NCBI GenBank assembly: GCA_002803225.1
Contig: NXFV01001156.1
Location: forward strand, 1 to 64,000
Source: Gamarada debralockiae
Taxonomy: Eukaryota > Ascomycota > Leotiomycetes > Helotiales > Hyphodiscaceae
Reading direction: 5' to 3'
DNA: 64,000 nt
Position numbers and translations under genes: made by a program
The notes under the pieces: model-generated
What the model was told of the DNA's origin: nothing
Database searches by the model: none
Seen by the model: only the letters and a program-made list of their open reading frames with translations
Shown: positions 42,824-53,224 of the stretch, one piece after another
Numbering within the stretch: position 1 is the first letter of the stretch
Layout: every line of letters starts with the position of its first letter

Positions 42824-43969
42824 ATGGAGTCCTCGTCAGATGAGACTGGTCAGCACGCCACTACGATGAGAGCATGGACACACTCCTCAGCTGGTCTCCC
42901 TTTCAAAGTTCTCACTCTCTCCACCTCCCTCCCAGTTCCCACTTTACTCAACCCAACAGACGTCCTCGTCAAAATCAGTCACGCATCGCTAAACCCGGGG
43001 GGATCGATAACGATGCAACTCATCCCCACTCTCTTCCGGACCAATCCCTCCATCCCAGAAACCGACTTCTCAGGAACAACCATCAAGACAGGACCAGAAG
43101 TGCCTGCCTCTCGGGAACTGGCCCCTGGTACAGCTGTTTTTGGCTCAATCCCAATCGGTGAACATGTCAGTTCTGGAAAGGGCGCATTGGCTGAATACGT
43201 GGTTGTGCCTGCTGAGAGTGTGTGTCTCAAACCGGATAATGTCTCTTTTGAACAAGCTGCTGGACTGCCGATTGCGGGAATTACTGCTCTGTCTGTACTG
43301 GATTTGGCGAAGTTGAAGCAGGGTTATAAGGTTTTGGTTAATGGTGCAAGTGGAGGGATTGGATGTATGGCTGTGCAGATGGCGAAGGATGTTGTTGGAG
43401 AGAGCGGTAAAGTTGTCGCTGTTTGCTCAGGGCGGAATTTGGAGATGGTGAAAGGACTGGGCGCTGATGAGGTGATCCCTCCCTAACTCATTTGATCCAT
43501 TCATGTTTGCTGAATCTCGATTGGGACGTAGGTTATTGATTACCAAAGCCATGCTCCTGTTCATCAGTATTTGGCGCAGAGGTTCGGCTCAGAACCTTTC
43601 GATGTCATCTTGGATTGTCGCGGGGTCCAGGAGGTCTTCCTCCACTGCGTAAGCTATCTGAAGCCTGGAATGCCTTTTGTAACTGTTGGCCCAGCTCCAC
43701 CAGATTATAGTGTAATGGGTATGCTGCATACTATTGGCCAAATGTTAAGCAATACACTGTGGCCACGCTGGCTTGGAGGTGTGAATAGGCCGTATTTTAC
43801 GGCGGCTGGATATGCGAATCTGCCGGATATGGAGAGGTTGGCACGTATGGCTAAGGAAGGAAAGCTGAGAGTACCGATTGACCCTTGTTGGGACTTTGGG
43901 GATGCGTTGAAGGCTAGTTTATCAGAATTTGTGTCAAAGTCTTGGCTAATTAGATGGATAGGCATATGA
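42824..43969 (+). CDS. Quinone oxidoreductase-like MDR family NAD(P)H reductase
   Basis: Two exons, 42824-43471 and 43532-43969, joined by a 60 bp intron (GTGATC to CGTAG), giving 361 residues. It has the GroES-like catalytic half (TDVLVKISHASLNPGG, then GALAEYVVVPAE) and a Rossmann half with the nucleotide loop VLVNGASGGIGCMAVQMAK, then FDVILDCRG. No zinc ligands are seen, which fits the quinone oxidoreductase/reticulon-4-interacting type. Such enzymes reduce quinones or enones with NAD(P)H. The last residues (SEFVSKSWLIRWIGI) differ from the usual beta-strand ending of the family, so the 3' end may be altered or a short last exon may be missed. Confidence 0.85.
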
Positions 43970-44325
43970 TATAATGCTGAGCAAGAGGGCGAGAGGGAAG
44001 ATCGTTGTGAAAGTCTGAAAGAACGCCTCTATTGATGGACTGATGTTGATATGTTCACCAAGTCTCTATTTCCAGTTCTCCACTCAATGCATAAGTTTCT
44101 ATTCAGCATCTTCAGTGTCATTTGATCCTCAATTCTTGTTTTGGCCTTTAGTTGGTGGCCAAGATTCCTGATTCAGAGACTTGTAAGTGTATACTGGCCA
44201 TTCTTACACAGGTTTATAACATTAACGTCATGCGTCTTTCTAAACTTATAGCCTCTTTTAAACAAGCATAATTTTCCCCTCCTTAGTTACTCCCTTTTAT
44301 TTTTCAGTATTTTTTCGTGACTACA
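43970..44325. other. Intergenic, no gene seen
   Basis: 356 bp of AT-rich sequence between the MDR gene and a probable LTR. Nothing recognised. Confidence 0.4.
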
Positions 44326-44811
44326 TGTAATAGCTACAGGTAACTAGAGGACAACAGGAGGGATCACAGTATGGCAGAGAAGTAGTAGTGTAGTAAGAGA
44401 GACAATAGTAGTTGTATTCGTAGTGATTGAAAAATAGGTTCCGTAGTACTTGTACGCTCTTGAATGATAAACTCATGCTGGCCTCCCTTCAAGTAAGGTC
44501 GACAACCCCTACTTATAATCTATTCCTAGCTACTAGCTCCTTGTAATAGCTATACTAGCTGCTGGCCTCCTACGAGCTAGCGGTATTCCTGAGTCCCTTC
44601 GGGGTCACCAAGGCCTAGACTCCAGTTCCCAGGTCATCTTGTTCTCTATGACCCTCTAGGTCTTCGGGGCTTCCGTAGGTTTAGATCAGCCCCTTAGAGT
44701 CCCTACGGGCCTAGACTACCCCTTCAAGGCCTAGGCCTTATTTCAGCCTTCGAGGCTTCCGTAGTTTCAAATTACTCCCTAGGGTCCTTGTAAACCTAGA
44801 CTCCTATCACA
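44326..44811. mobile_element. Probable solo LTR
   Basis: A 486 bp block begins TGTAATAG and ends CTATCACA, an imperfect inverted pair (7 of 8) with the TG...CA ends of retrotransposon LTRs. Inside are repeated CCTAGACT and CTTCGGGGCTTCCGTAG-like words. No internal retrotransposon genes and no second copy lie nearby. I could not see a clean target-site duplication, so the limits are tentative. Confidence 0.45.
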
Positions 44812-44862
44812 ACATTAGTATAAGCACGTTAGAAGAGTAACTCGCAAAGATTGTGGTACTTA

Positions 44863-45140
44863 CGAAGGTCGCGGTCAAAAGTTTGGAATACACATGCTGA
44901 TCACGCTGTATTTACAAGGGCCCTAGCCTGAATTACAGGCCTTTATAGGAGTCGCTTGGAAATTACAGGCCTAGATACCCTGAAGCGATTGGATGCCGAG
45001 CGCTCAGACACGAAGGCGCCAATTAACGATAGGGAGGGCTTACAGGCACCCTAGCCTAAAACTACAACGCTTTATAGGGCTGATTGCGACATTACAGGGC
45101 CTAAATACCCTGTGTATTTCCAAACTTTGGCCGACCTTCG
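44863..45140. mobile_element. TA-flanked MITE with ~30 bp terminal inverted repeats
   Basis: The left end reads CGAAGGTCGCGGTCAAAAGT then TTGGAATACACA. The right end, read on the other strand, is CGAAGGTCGGCCAAAGTTTG then GAAATACACA. TA dinucleotides flank both ends (44861-44862 and 45141-45142), the target-site duplication of Tc1/mariner/pogo elements. The 278 bp interior codes for nothing and holds two diverged direct copies of a unit running from CCCTAGCCT to ATACCCTG. It is a non-autonomous element that depends on a transposase elsewhere. Confidence 0.85.
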
Positions 45141-45399
45141 TACAAAGGAATGACATACAGGGATCGACTAATCAAACGCGTGTCCTTAGCTTAAATCGCA
45201 TTTAATTTAGGACGCAATAGTATCAGAACTTCTACTATCTTTGGCTATAAACAATGTAACGTAGCAGTTTGTAAGGAAGGCCCGGGTTCTAATATATATA
45301 ATAAGAAATGAGATAAATTGACCCTTTACTACCAAAATTCTCGCTTCCTGATTAGCCAGAAGTCTCTCTGCTTAGGGAAAAAAAAATCAGGCACTGGGG

Positions 45400-46099
45400 C
45401 CTGACGTGCGCTGTATCGCAGCGTAGGTGATACGCTAACGTCGCTGCATTGATCACATTGATTCCCTTCCATGGTTGCTGCAGCATGAGCCGCTTTCCCT
45501 TCGAACCTCGCTATAAAGTTCTGTCTTGCCAAACACGTTCAATATACAACGCCATCACGGCCGTCGAGACGAGGGGTGGTGGGATGGATCATGAGCGCTG
45601 CTCGACATCCGTGAACGCTTCGGCATCAATGAGCTTAATCTCACCCCACCTCCTTCTCAGCAGGCGTTCCGAGTAGGCGGACGTGTTCGGAGATTTTGGA
45701 AACACGCAGTGCTTCTACGAGAGACGGGAAGGAAGCGATGGATGCGGTAGCGATGAGGTTGTGGCAGCGGGCGTACCCGATTTCTGGAAGGGCGTCGTAT
45801 TCGGCGCAGTAAGTGAGGAGTTTGCCGTCTGTGCCCAATTCGGCTTGGAAGGATATTGGAAGATTGTAGGCGTGTGAGGTAGTTGGGATGTCGTGGGATT
45901 GAAGGAGGGCAGTGGTGTTGGAGTGGGCTTGAAATTCGGCGTAGCCAAAGTTCGGAGTTGATGTGGATCTAAGGGGAATTGTTAGCAGTGTTTGTTTAAG
46001 GTTTGGGGAGATTTGATTAATTTGGAGAAGTTCTGCGTTCAAGCTGCCAATGTGGCCGTAGATTGTCTTCTTTATGTCAATCATATTTTGAATGGGCAT
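45400..46099 (-). pseudogene. M20 family amidohydrolase/dipeptidase pseudogene
   Basis: The minus strand reads MIDIKKTIYGHIGSLNAELL, then (after a decayed intron with an intact CTAAC branch and TTAG acceptor) YAEFQAHSN, AELGTDGKLLTYCAEYDALP, GTPAE, then frames shift through KLIDAEAFTDVE and MIHPTT to ARFEGKAAHAAA, ending near 45415. These are M20 peptidase/PM20D2-like motifs. The metal-binding GHACGHN is here GYARCHN, at least three frame changes and a TGA near 45638 interrupt it, and the C-terminal half is gone. It cannot make an active enzyme. Confidence 0.8.
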
Positions 46100-46946
46100 C
46101 CTTTGAACCAGAGAATGGCAACGAAAATTTGTTTTTCTACATCCATGTTTAAACAAAGGTGTAATGGTGTAATGGTAGAAGAAAAGTGAGAAAAGCAAGT
46201 TCGGTTATTTGACTTTATATATGTTCGTCAGGTGTCGAAGCCAAGTACACAAATGCTGGACATCGGAGCCGGAGACAGACCTCCTGAGTCCTGATAATGA
46301 GTTCAGAATTTTAATTCAGCAAAATTTAAATAGTAAATCCAGAGACAGAATGTGTATATTCCGATTTGATAGCCAAACTCAAGTTATCTCAAGACGTGGA
46401 GTACCGGTATGTCCAGATGGAACGGGAAAGGAGGGAAGACATCGGCCGCACTGCAGGAATTGATCATCTCAGACTCCGGAGACCTTTCAAAACTTCCTCA
46501 TCCACCAATAATTTTTGAGAAAACAGTATATCTCAGTAATCGTAATGCAAGTTGCCAGTCGTTCACTTTATCTCAAGCGTTCCTATTTCAAAGGGGGTCT
46601 TTGGGAGACAGACGACTGAATCGCTCGTTCCACTTGAACAATACTCGTGAATATCACAAGAAGTCAGCTCTGGGCTCTTCAACACGCCCGCTTTGGATCA
46701 CTGAAGCATTTTGAATGATTGGTATTTTATGTTTTGATTAACATAATAACTGAAAATTTGGTTAATTTTCTTTCAATTATGAAACCGAGAATTCTTGAGT
46801 TCCCTGTTCGGGTGAGGTGGAGGAAAGTGTGTTTCCCTAGCGCCATTCGGCTACAAGCGGGTCACGGAGCTGTTGGTCTCATAAGTTTGAATAAGCAAAT
46901 TTTGCGTCAACAAACTCGTTTACAGCCACGGAGTGAGGTGTAAATC
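46100..46946. other. Intergenic, no gene seen
   Basis: Plus-strand open frames (about 46409-46714 and 46719-46943) show no domain. No repeat partner noticed. Ends at the tRNA. Confidence 0.4.
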
Positions 46947-47089
46947 GGTCTTATGGTCTAGTGGTATGATTCTCGCTTAGGGTGTACCCTGAGTTCAAAT
47001 TTGCGAGAGGCGTAAGTCAAAATATCTCAGCAGCTTTTCAAGCAATATCTAACATTGAAATAGCCCGCGTTCGAATCGCGGTAAGACCC
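46947..47089 (+). tRNA. tRNA-Pro(AGG) with two insertions
   Basis: The acceptor stem GGTCTTA pairs perfectly with TAAGACC, the discriminator base is C, the D arm is GGTCTAGTGGTATGAT, and the anticodon stem is CTCGC/GCGAG around loop TTAGGG-T, so the anticodon is AGG at 46979-46981. The T arm is CCGCG TTCGAAT CGCGG. A 19 nt intron (46983-47001) sits after base 37, the normal nuclear tRNA intron site, and contains ACCCT able to pair with the anticodon. A second insertion of 52 nt (47012-47063) lies in the variable loop: it begins GTAAGT, has CTAAC near 47049-47053 and ends AATAG. Removing both leaves a standard 72 nt tRNA. A box 46954-46964 and B box 47069-47077 are intact. Confidence 0.85.
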
Positions 47090-47100
47090 GTTTGGAACAA

Positions 47101-47107
47101 TTTTTTT
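47101..47107 (+). terminator. RNA polymerase III terminator
   Basis: Seven T residues 12 bases after the tRNA, the usual Pol III stop signal. It supports the tRNA being transcribed as one unit with its insertions. Confidence 0.8.
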
Positions 47108-47443
47108 GGTGGATTTTTAGGCTCGTCGGCGCTATAGTTTTGAGGAAGGGCCCTAAGCGAGATCGCAAAAACTTATCTTTTGCCCTTTAACTTTTATTAG
47201 GTGGCGGGATGAATGTATGTAGTAATAGGTATATTAAGTTAAAGCACCGGGCAGCTTATTACATCTATGCTGTTTTTGATGCTCAATAATGAATTTCCTA
47301 CCAAAACGAAGGCGAGTTTGAGCGCTGGCAAAGTCAAGGCTAACAGAAAGCTCTCGTGCCCATCCTTCCCAATCAATTTGACGCCAAAATCGACTTCATA
47401 AGCTGGGAGCCGCGTCTTTCTCCGTTCTTCTTCCTTCTCCATC

Positions 47444-48000
47444 ATCACCCTGTCAGTTTGCGTGGTGGGGTAACCACCACGCCCAATCTTTTTCCTTTTC
47501 GAGTTCTTGAAGTACCAAGTGTACATTGTAAGCTTAATTCACGCCTTTGAAGGACGTACAACGCGTTCTGACTCCTCCACAGTGTGCTTCGTTGTCACCC
47601 ACCAAGGTTAGGTCTTCGGCGAACACCAGACGTGTCCCATATCTGTCCGATTCAGAATTGTAGGTCATAGACTCAATGCCACATTGTAGCGGTTGTCGTT
47701 CAAACCAGACTTCGTACTGATCTTCGTACTAATACTACTGTAGCTTGAGCTTTCGGCGCACTCCTTCTACTGCGCGACTTCACATCACCCTACCATTCGC
47801 GTTGTAGGGCATACTACAACGCCGAATCTTTCTTTCTTCGATTTCTCGAACAGCAAGTGAGTTTGGTAAGCATTCTGACGATTATCAAGCTTTAATAGAA
47901 TGACAGTGCTGACTTCTCCATAGCTCAGGTCAACAGGCTCTTCTTCGCGACCCGTCACCCTATCAGTTGCGTTGTAGTGTATACTACAACACCCAATCTT
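47444..48000. repeat. Three related hairpins in a diverged repeat
   Basis: Hairpins at 47460-47482 (GCGTGGTGG/CCACCACGC), 47799-47822 (GCGTTGTAG/CTACAACGC) and 47971-47990 (GTTGTAGT/ACTACAAC). Each is preceded by TCACCCT(G/A) and followed by (C)CCAATCTT or CCGAATCTTT. Where stem bases differ between copies both sides change together, so pairing is kept. The surrounding 100-150 bp also align loosely. Confidence 0.7.
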
Positions 48001-50225
48001 GCAACACTCTTCTGCCGTCCCGGTCACTCGACCAGACCGGCGAAACGGCGAAACAATGCGCTCAGCAACTTTTGGACTCATACTTTAGCACCGGAAAACC
48101 AGAAAACAACTAAAAAAATCAACCTCAGCTCTTCTTCATCAAATCACAATGGGTCTTCGCGTCCAAATCCTACTGTACGTGCCGAAATCGTCCTTCGAGA
48201 TGTTGAATCTGGAAGCCTTGGTCCTCTTGCTCCTCTTTCGACCAATCAGCCGTATATCAGCCCGCATGCTAATCTGAATGATGGAAAGTCTGGTAGGTTT
48301 CGTCTCACGCATTTCTCATTCCTCGTCCACTCAGTTTACCTAACCTCGGTTTTCCAATTTTGCTATCTGAATTTTCAATGGGATCCATACATATACTGAT
48401 TATTGCCCCAGAGTCACTAGATGAGAGGTCCTCCAACCGGACAGGAACTCTCCTTTGTCTGTTCCAAACGTCCTTCGGGATGGCAGCTCTGCAGATGCGG
48501 CATCTTCTGCTCCGAGATCGAAGTTCAGTAGCACCTGTCCCCATGAATCAATTGAGACCTGCCATGCGGTCCGATTGAAGGCATGGTATGAAGAGAGACT
48601 GTCGGATCTGTCGAACTTGTTGGGCAAGATGAAGGAAAGAAGAGTCCATCGATGTAGACCCTCGTCGGTGCTTGATGATCGGACTATTCCACAAAGAAAC
48701 GAACTCGACCTCTATAGTCTGCTTCAGCTCTTCGCTGTAGCAGGTAATGAGAGGCATAACCCTCCGTGGAGAGTCAAAATCAGCATCTCCTGTACAATAC
48801 ATGGTCCTTTCCTCGGTATAATGACCTCGACAAGCCACAATAGGGAATGGCAAAGGTTGCAAGAATTAAGCACTCACCACTAGACGAGATAGTTAAGTGT
48901 ATGAGAGGCAAGGTCGAAAAAAAAAATAAAAAAAAATAAAAATTTTTCTTCCACATATGCGAATAATGGGGATGTGCTAACAAGAATAAGTTATCCCATC
49001 TTTGCCACCAGGGCGACCTCTGTGCAGTCTCTGGTGCACAATGTTTGATAGTAGCAACGAAAATCGACAGCAGATCACATGTGCACTCGAAGCAAAGGAG
49101 CTGCGGGAATAGGGACTGGCGATTTCGGAATTTTGCGATTTCCATACTCCACCGTGCCAGTTATGGCATGCTGCTCCTACGCGAACTAAACAGGCCGTGC
49201 AGTGTCTCTTGCGCTGGAAGGGACTGAAGCCGCTCGAGGACTTTACACTCGAGATGTTAGGGTCGACAAATACTCTGAAGTCCCCGATTGAGAAATTGAT
49301 CATGCCAACTTCTTTCCATTTGGACAACCCCAGGTAAATATTACTCATAGAATTGAGCCAAGCCTTATGCTGACGTAACCGTAGGTTTGACACAGCTTTC
49401 GAAGACGTGGAAGTGTTAAAGGCAATGTTCCAGAAACGTCTCCTGTGGGAGCAGGCGCCACAAAATTCCCGAAAAGCCAAAGACTGCGCTGGGAGTGAAC
49501 AGACTTGTTAATGGTGGCTGGGGTCAAAATTCTCAGCAGCTCAAATGGAAGTCCCATTCGCCCTTCGAGGTGCGGCGACGGAATGCCTGCAGAAATACTT
49601 TCAAGACGGCTCGGCGCAGCAATCCATCATCTCGTACAAGGCCATACCAATGACTGAGAAGCATGGATCTTGAAGTCTCTGGCTGCTTTAATCAATACCG
49701 ATGGTGAGATCCTTACTTTGGAAGTTTGCCGTAGCTTGCTAATCATTTGCATGCCAGGTCTTGTCAGCCATTATAGATCGGTTCTCAAAAAAAAAAAAAA
49801 CCCCCCCTTTTTCGGATGAGACTGCTCACAGCGGTGAAGGTGGTCGAAGATGGAAAATACCTTGCTTCACTGTGGACTCGGATGCCAAGCTGGATGGATT
49901 GATACAGAGGGAATACGAGAGAGTGACCGAGATCCACAATGGAACGCAACGATGAAAGAGCTGGAATGCAGGATGCGTTACTACGATTTGATTGCGTTTG
50001 TTCAACTTCTCATCCTTAAGACTTTAGGCTTTGCTGTATGCAGATAGTAGCTTTACTGGCACTTCAATTGAAATTTGATTCATCGATCACAGCATCCTGG
50101 TTAGTACGAAAATTAATACTGTCCTAAACTGCCGTCATCAAGATAACGCTCGAAAGGCCTCCTTGTTCGCCTTCTGAATCGTGTCAATACCAATCAAATT
50201 CAAGTCTGTGTCATCTAGATCTCTA
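48000..50225 (+). other. Decayed, unrecognised coding remnants
   Basis: Several plus-strand tracts look like broken exons but belong to no family I know: about 48455-48883 (contains AVRLKAWYEERLSDLSNLLG), 49170-49510 (LEDFTLEMLGSTNTLKS, then across a good 52 bp GTAAAT...CTGAC...TAG intron to FDTAFEDVEVLKAMFQKRLL), 49545-49790 (SAQQSIISYKAIPMTEKHG, a stop, then KSLAALINTDGEILTLEV) and 49840-49955 (FTVDSDAKLDGLIQREYERV). Homopolymer runs (A-rich at 48915-48945; A14C7 at 49787-49807) lie between. Probably one or two dead genes. Confidence 0.4.
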
Positions 50226-50251
50226 CCCGCGTTCGAATAGCGGTAAGATCC
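50226..50251 (+). repeat. 3' half of a tRNA-Pro-like sequence
   Basis: CCCGCGTTCGAATAGCGG followed by TAAGATCC matches the T arm and acceptor end of the tRNA at 46947-47089 with two differences, one of which breaks the T stem. No 5' half precedes it. It is a tRNA fragment or relic. Confidence 0.7.
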
Positions 50252-51266
50252 AAAGCAAGAAAGATATCATTCTTTACTTATGAGAAAGTACGAAAGAAAC
50301 CATTAGGGGAAGATGAATGCTGGTTAGGAATGCCTAATCGGGGTTAGTTCAGGGGTTGTTCTTCTCTACTCTTCCGGAGATATCAAATTAGTAGTCAATG
50401 GATACGATATTTTGGCTCCAAAGCCTCCCAACTGACAGAGAATCCTTCCCAACCAAGTCGATTGCATGTCGATTTATCGATACCACGTGACGTCTCACAT
50501 GAGTATCCTTGTCGTCGTTCTGGCTCGATCTACCCTCGTCAATCTAAGCTAAACAGAAAATCTAGACCCCTGATTACCCTTGAAAGTTTACTTTTTGGAA
50601 TTCCCCGAGACCTTTGAGGAAGGGGGTCGCTTCGTTCGACTCTCGAGTCCAAAATGTACGAGCCGGCGAACCCTACGCAATAAAAGGTGTGAATCAACTG
50701 CTAGGAGATTCGGTTTCAGTAAGTGTATCAATGTCGATATTTTTTTGGATAATCATATTTTTGCTGCTGCCTAAAACTTGTCTTTTAAGAAACAAGGAAA
50801 CGCAAGTTTCACCTCAATCCCACCTTCCCCTGACTCAAGCTTAGACTCCTGAGGGAACAAATTTCTAGGAGAAAGCGATCAAGAACAATATGACAAAGGA
50901 CTATCAGAAGACTGGACAGAAGATAACTCATAATGCCTTTCGTACGGCTTTTCGAGGCAACTAGACAATGACTTCTGGTAGAACAATTGGGATTTCTGTA
51001 AACTTGAAAGAACGAATTGAACAGGACATTAGGCAGAATGTTTTAGTATTCTAACCATGAATGAATGGAGATTGTTCTAAATCAGAACAGCTTAACAGGA
51101 ATTTGTAGAAATTGCTGGAAAGCCCACCACCGTAGAGCCCTTTTTTCCACACAAACACATCCACCTGACTTCTCAGACTTCAAGGCTTCCGCCTTGAACA
51201 ATCCCACCGCATCTTCTACATAAACTGACTTCCATCTCACTTCTGGACTCTTCACCCACATCCACA
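50252..51266. other. Intergenic, no gene seen
   Basis: About 1 kb of moderately AT-rich sequence. Open frames of 60-75 codons near 50580-50844 overlap each other without domains. Confidence 0.4.
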
Positions 51267-51782
51267 ATGCCTTCCCAACACCACCCAAAGAGAATTCCAA
51301 GATGTATGAGGATCGAGGCTTTTCTTCTCGGAGCTCAAGAGAATTGCAATTACTACCCCTCAGAACGCGAAGAAAGGAGACGCAATACTGATCACGGCAG
51401 TCAAGAGGTCTTCGACAATTCTCAGTGCGAAGATTCGTGCTTGCACGAACTTTATGATGAAGAACCCCGTTCTGAATACGATCCGGGTCAGGATGAATTA
51501 CTTGAAAAACATTTCGAAGAAAACCACCGCACTCGCAGTAACAGAACAACTCATCTCCTCGAGGATGAATCTTCCCCCGTGGAAGAACACAGCGATAACC
51601 ATCTCGGCGAATATGACTTCAAATCCTACGTCAAATTTGCTGTCCGCCTTGACGATGAGTCTCCCATCGAGAATGAATCCCAAGATAAAGATCTCGAGGA
51701 AGCTACCGCATTAAGTTTGCTCCTCATGTCAAGGAAGAATCTTCTGACAAGGAAGAATACTAAATCCGGCCAAAGTGAGTGA
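51267..51782 (+). CDS. Hypothetical acidic protein, 171 residues
   Basis: A single open frame with a favourable start context (CCACAATGCC) and a CT-rich leader. The protein is strongly acidic and hydrophilic (for example HELYDEEPRSEYDPGQDELL, later LDDESPIENESQDKDLEE) with no signal peptide, membrane helix or known domain. Most of it is likely disordered. It may be a real lineage-specific gene; no splice or homology support. Confidence 0.45.
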   Translation: MPSQHHPKRIPRCMRIEAFLLGAQENCNYYPSEREERRRNTDHGSQEVFDNSQCEDSCLHELYDEEPRSEYDPGQDELLEKHFEENHRTRSNRTTHLLEDESSPVEEHSDNHLGEYDFKSYVKFAVRLDDESPIENESQDKDLEEATALSLLLMSRKNLLTRKNTKSGQSE

Positions 51783-52215
51783 GACTGAGATGAACGTGAG
51801 TGACTGACGAGAGGGAGAAGAACCGAGTCCGAGTCCGAAAGTCCGAAACCAAATTGTAAGAAATAATTCGATGCGCGTTGCGATTTTTGGAGTTCAAACG
51901 GGTAGCGTCTCTTTCGTCTCTCTGTTTGCAGAAGTCTGTGTTGAACTGAGAAAGTGATCAAATTGACTAGTTTGGGCAATGAAACAAAGTTCTCCCAGGA
52001 CTTGAAACTCCCAAATCCATTATTGGGATTAACTGGCCACTAGACAAATTGAGGCCCCTTGATGGCCTAGGCCTCGGACTTCTCGACCATCGTGAATAAA
52101 CTAACGCTTCTTCGTGATTCAATGACCCTCAAGACTATATCCTTACCAACTTCTCCATTTAAACAATCTCCCCATTTGACCCTGCACTACATCACCCTAC
52201 CGTACCAAGCTCAAA
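51783..52215. other. Intergenic, no gene seen
   Basis: 433 bp ahead of the RNase III-like gene. Nothing recognised. Confidence 0.4.
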
Positions 52216-53224
52216 ATGGCTCGTAACTTATCCCCAGTATTAACCCAAAGATCAATACCATCATCCGCCTCCACAATCAGCCCGCATTCAACGCGATCAA
52301 ATCCTACCACAACCCGTCCACAAACAGTACGCCCAAGTATTTACTCTATACGCTCACCATCCCCAGAATCAACCCATCGCGCCATCCGCTCCAACACCTC
52401 CCGCTCCTTCACAGCTCGCCCCTCGATCCTGCTCCTCCCAGCACTCGCACACCGCCGAGAAAACACCTCTTCTCCCCTCCTCCCATCTAACTGGTGAGCA
52501 AATACGGGCCCCTTCCTCCACACCCACGGCGGACAGCGCACAGAAACCAAACACCAGCGTGGCTGCGCGATGCCTCGAGCCTCACTTTTTGACCAAAGCA
52601 ACTGGAAGAGAGCTGTTCAAGACATCATCAGGTATGATTTTACGGATATCGATTTATTAGAGGCACTGGAGAGTCCAGATAGTGGCGTGACGTTTGTTGG
52701 GAAGAGCCATCGGCATTTCTTGGATGGGAATGCGTTGGCGAGGGTGGGGGAGGCGACTATGAGGTTGGTTTTGAGGGATCAGTGTTATGTTTTCAAGATA
52801 CCTGAGGATAAGTTGTCCTTTATCGGACACATATTGGCGTTGTGAAGAATAAGTATATGGTTGAAGGCTGAGAAATTGAACAGGAGATGCAGAAGACATC
52901 GTCGGCAACATTCTTGCCAGATCGAACCTGTACCAACTCGGCATGACCAACAAACTCCAACAATACATCAGACCTCGGGCGCCTGTTCGGGCTAGTAAAA
53001 AGAACAACTTGCTCTCCCTTTTAGCGGACGATCTGAAAGGCGTTGGTATGGACCCCACGCGAACTATTGCGAATGGCATCAAGGCTATTATTGGGGCAGT
53101 GTACTTCGATGGTGGACTGGATAGTGCGAGGAGAGTTATGGCTCAGTTCGACCTTATTATCAAGTTGCCTGAGCCGAAACCTGTGCCTGTGCCTGAGTTT
53201 GGTCAAACTGTTAAGTATGGTTAG
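52216..53224 (+). pseudogene. RNase III-domain gene, degenerate
   Basis: An N-terminal Ser/Thr/Pro-rich part (52216-52497) ends at TGA. The same frame continues with an RNase III domain from 52570: WKRAVQDIIRYDFTDIDLLE, then GNALARVGEATMRLVLRDQC. After another break it resumes at about 52882: AEDIVGNILARSNLYQLG, then TIANGIKAIIGAVYFDGGLD. No intron closes the frame between the last two parts. Active-site positions are changed: the first signature has GEA where GDA is usual, and the second has AN-IK where AD-VE is usual (Asp to Asn, Glu to Lys). Family membership is clear, but cleavage activity is unlikely. It is either a dead gene or a non-catalytic RNase III-like protein with an exon structure I could not resolve. 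Confidence 0.65.

Noticed and set aside
46947..47089. Reading the 52 nt insertion as a long class II variable arm (Leu or Ser tRNA)
   Set aside because: It does not form a class II stem, is far too long, and the body and AGG anticodon are those of tRNA-Pro.
47239..48081. Minus-strand frames over the hairpin repeats as a protein family
   Set aside because: The shared residues come from the hairpin DNA itself, frames are short and there is no start or domain.
49787..49807. A14C7 run as a retrotransposed poly(A) tail
   Set aside because: No target duplication or processed gene precedes it; homopolymer slippage or assembly error is as likely.
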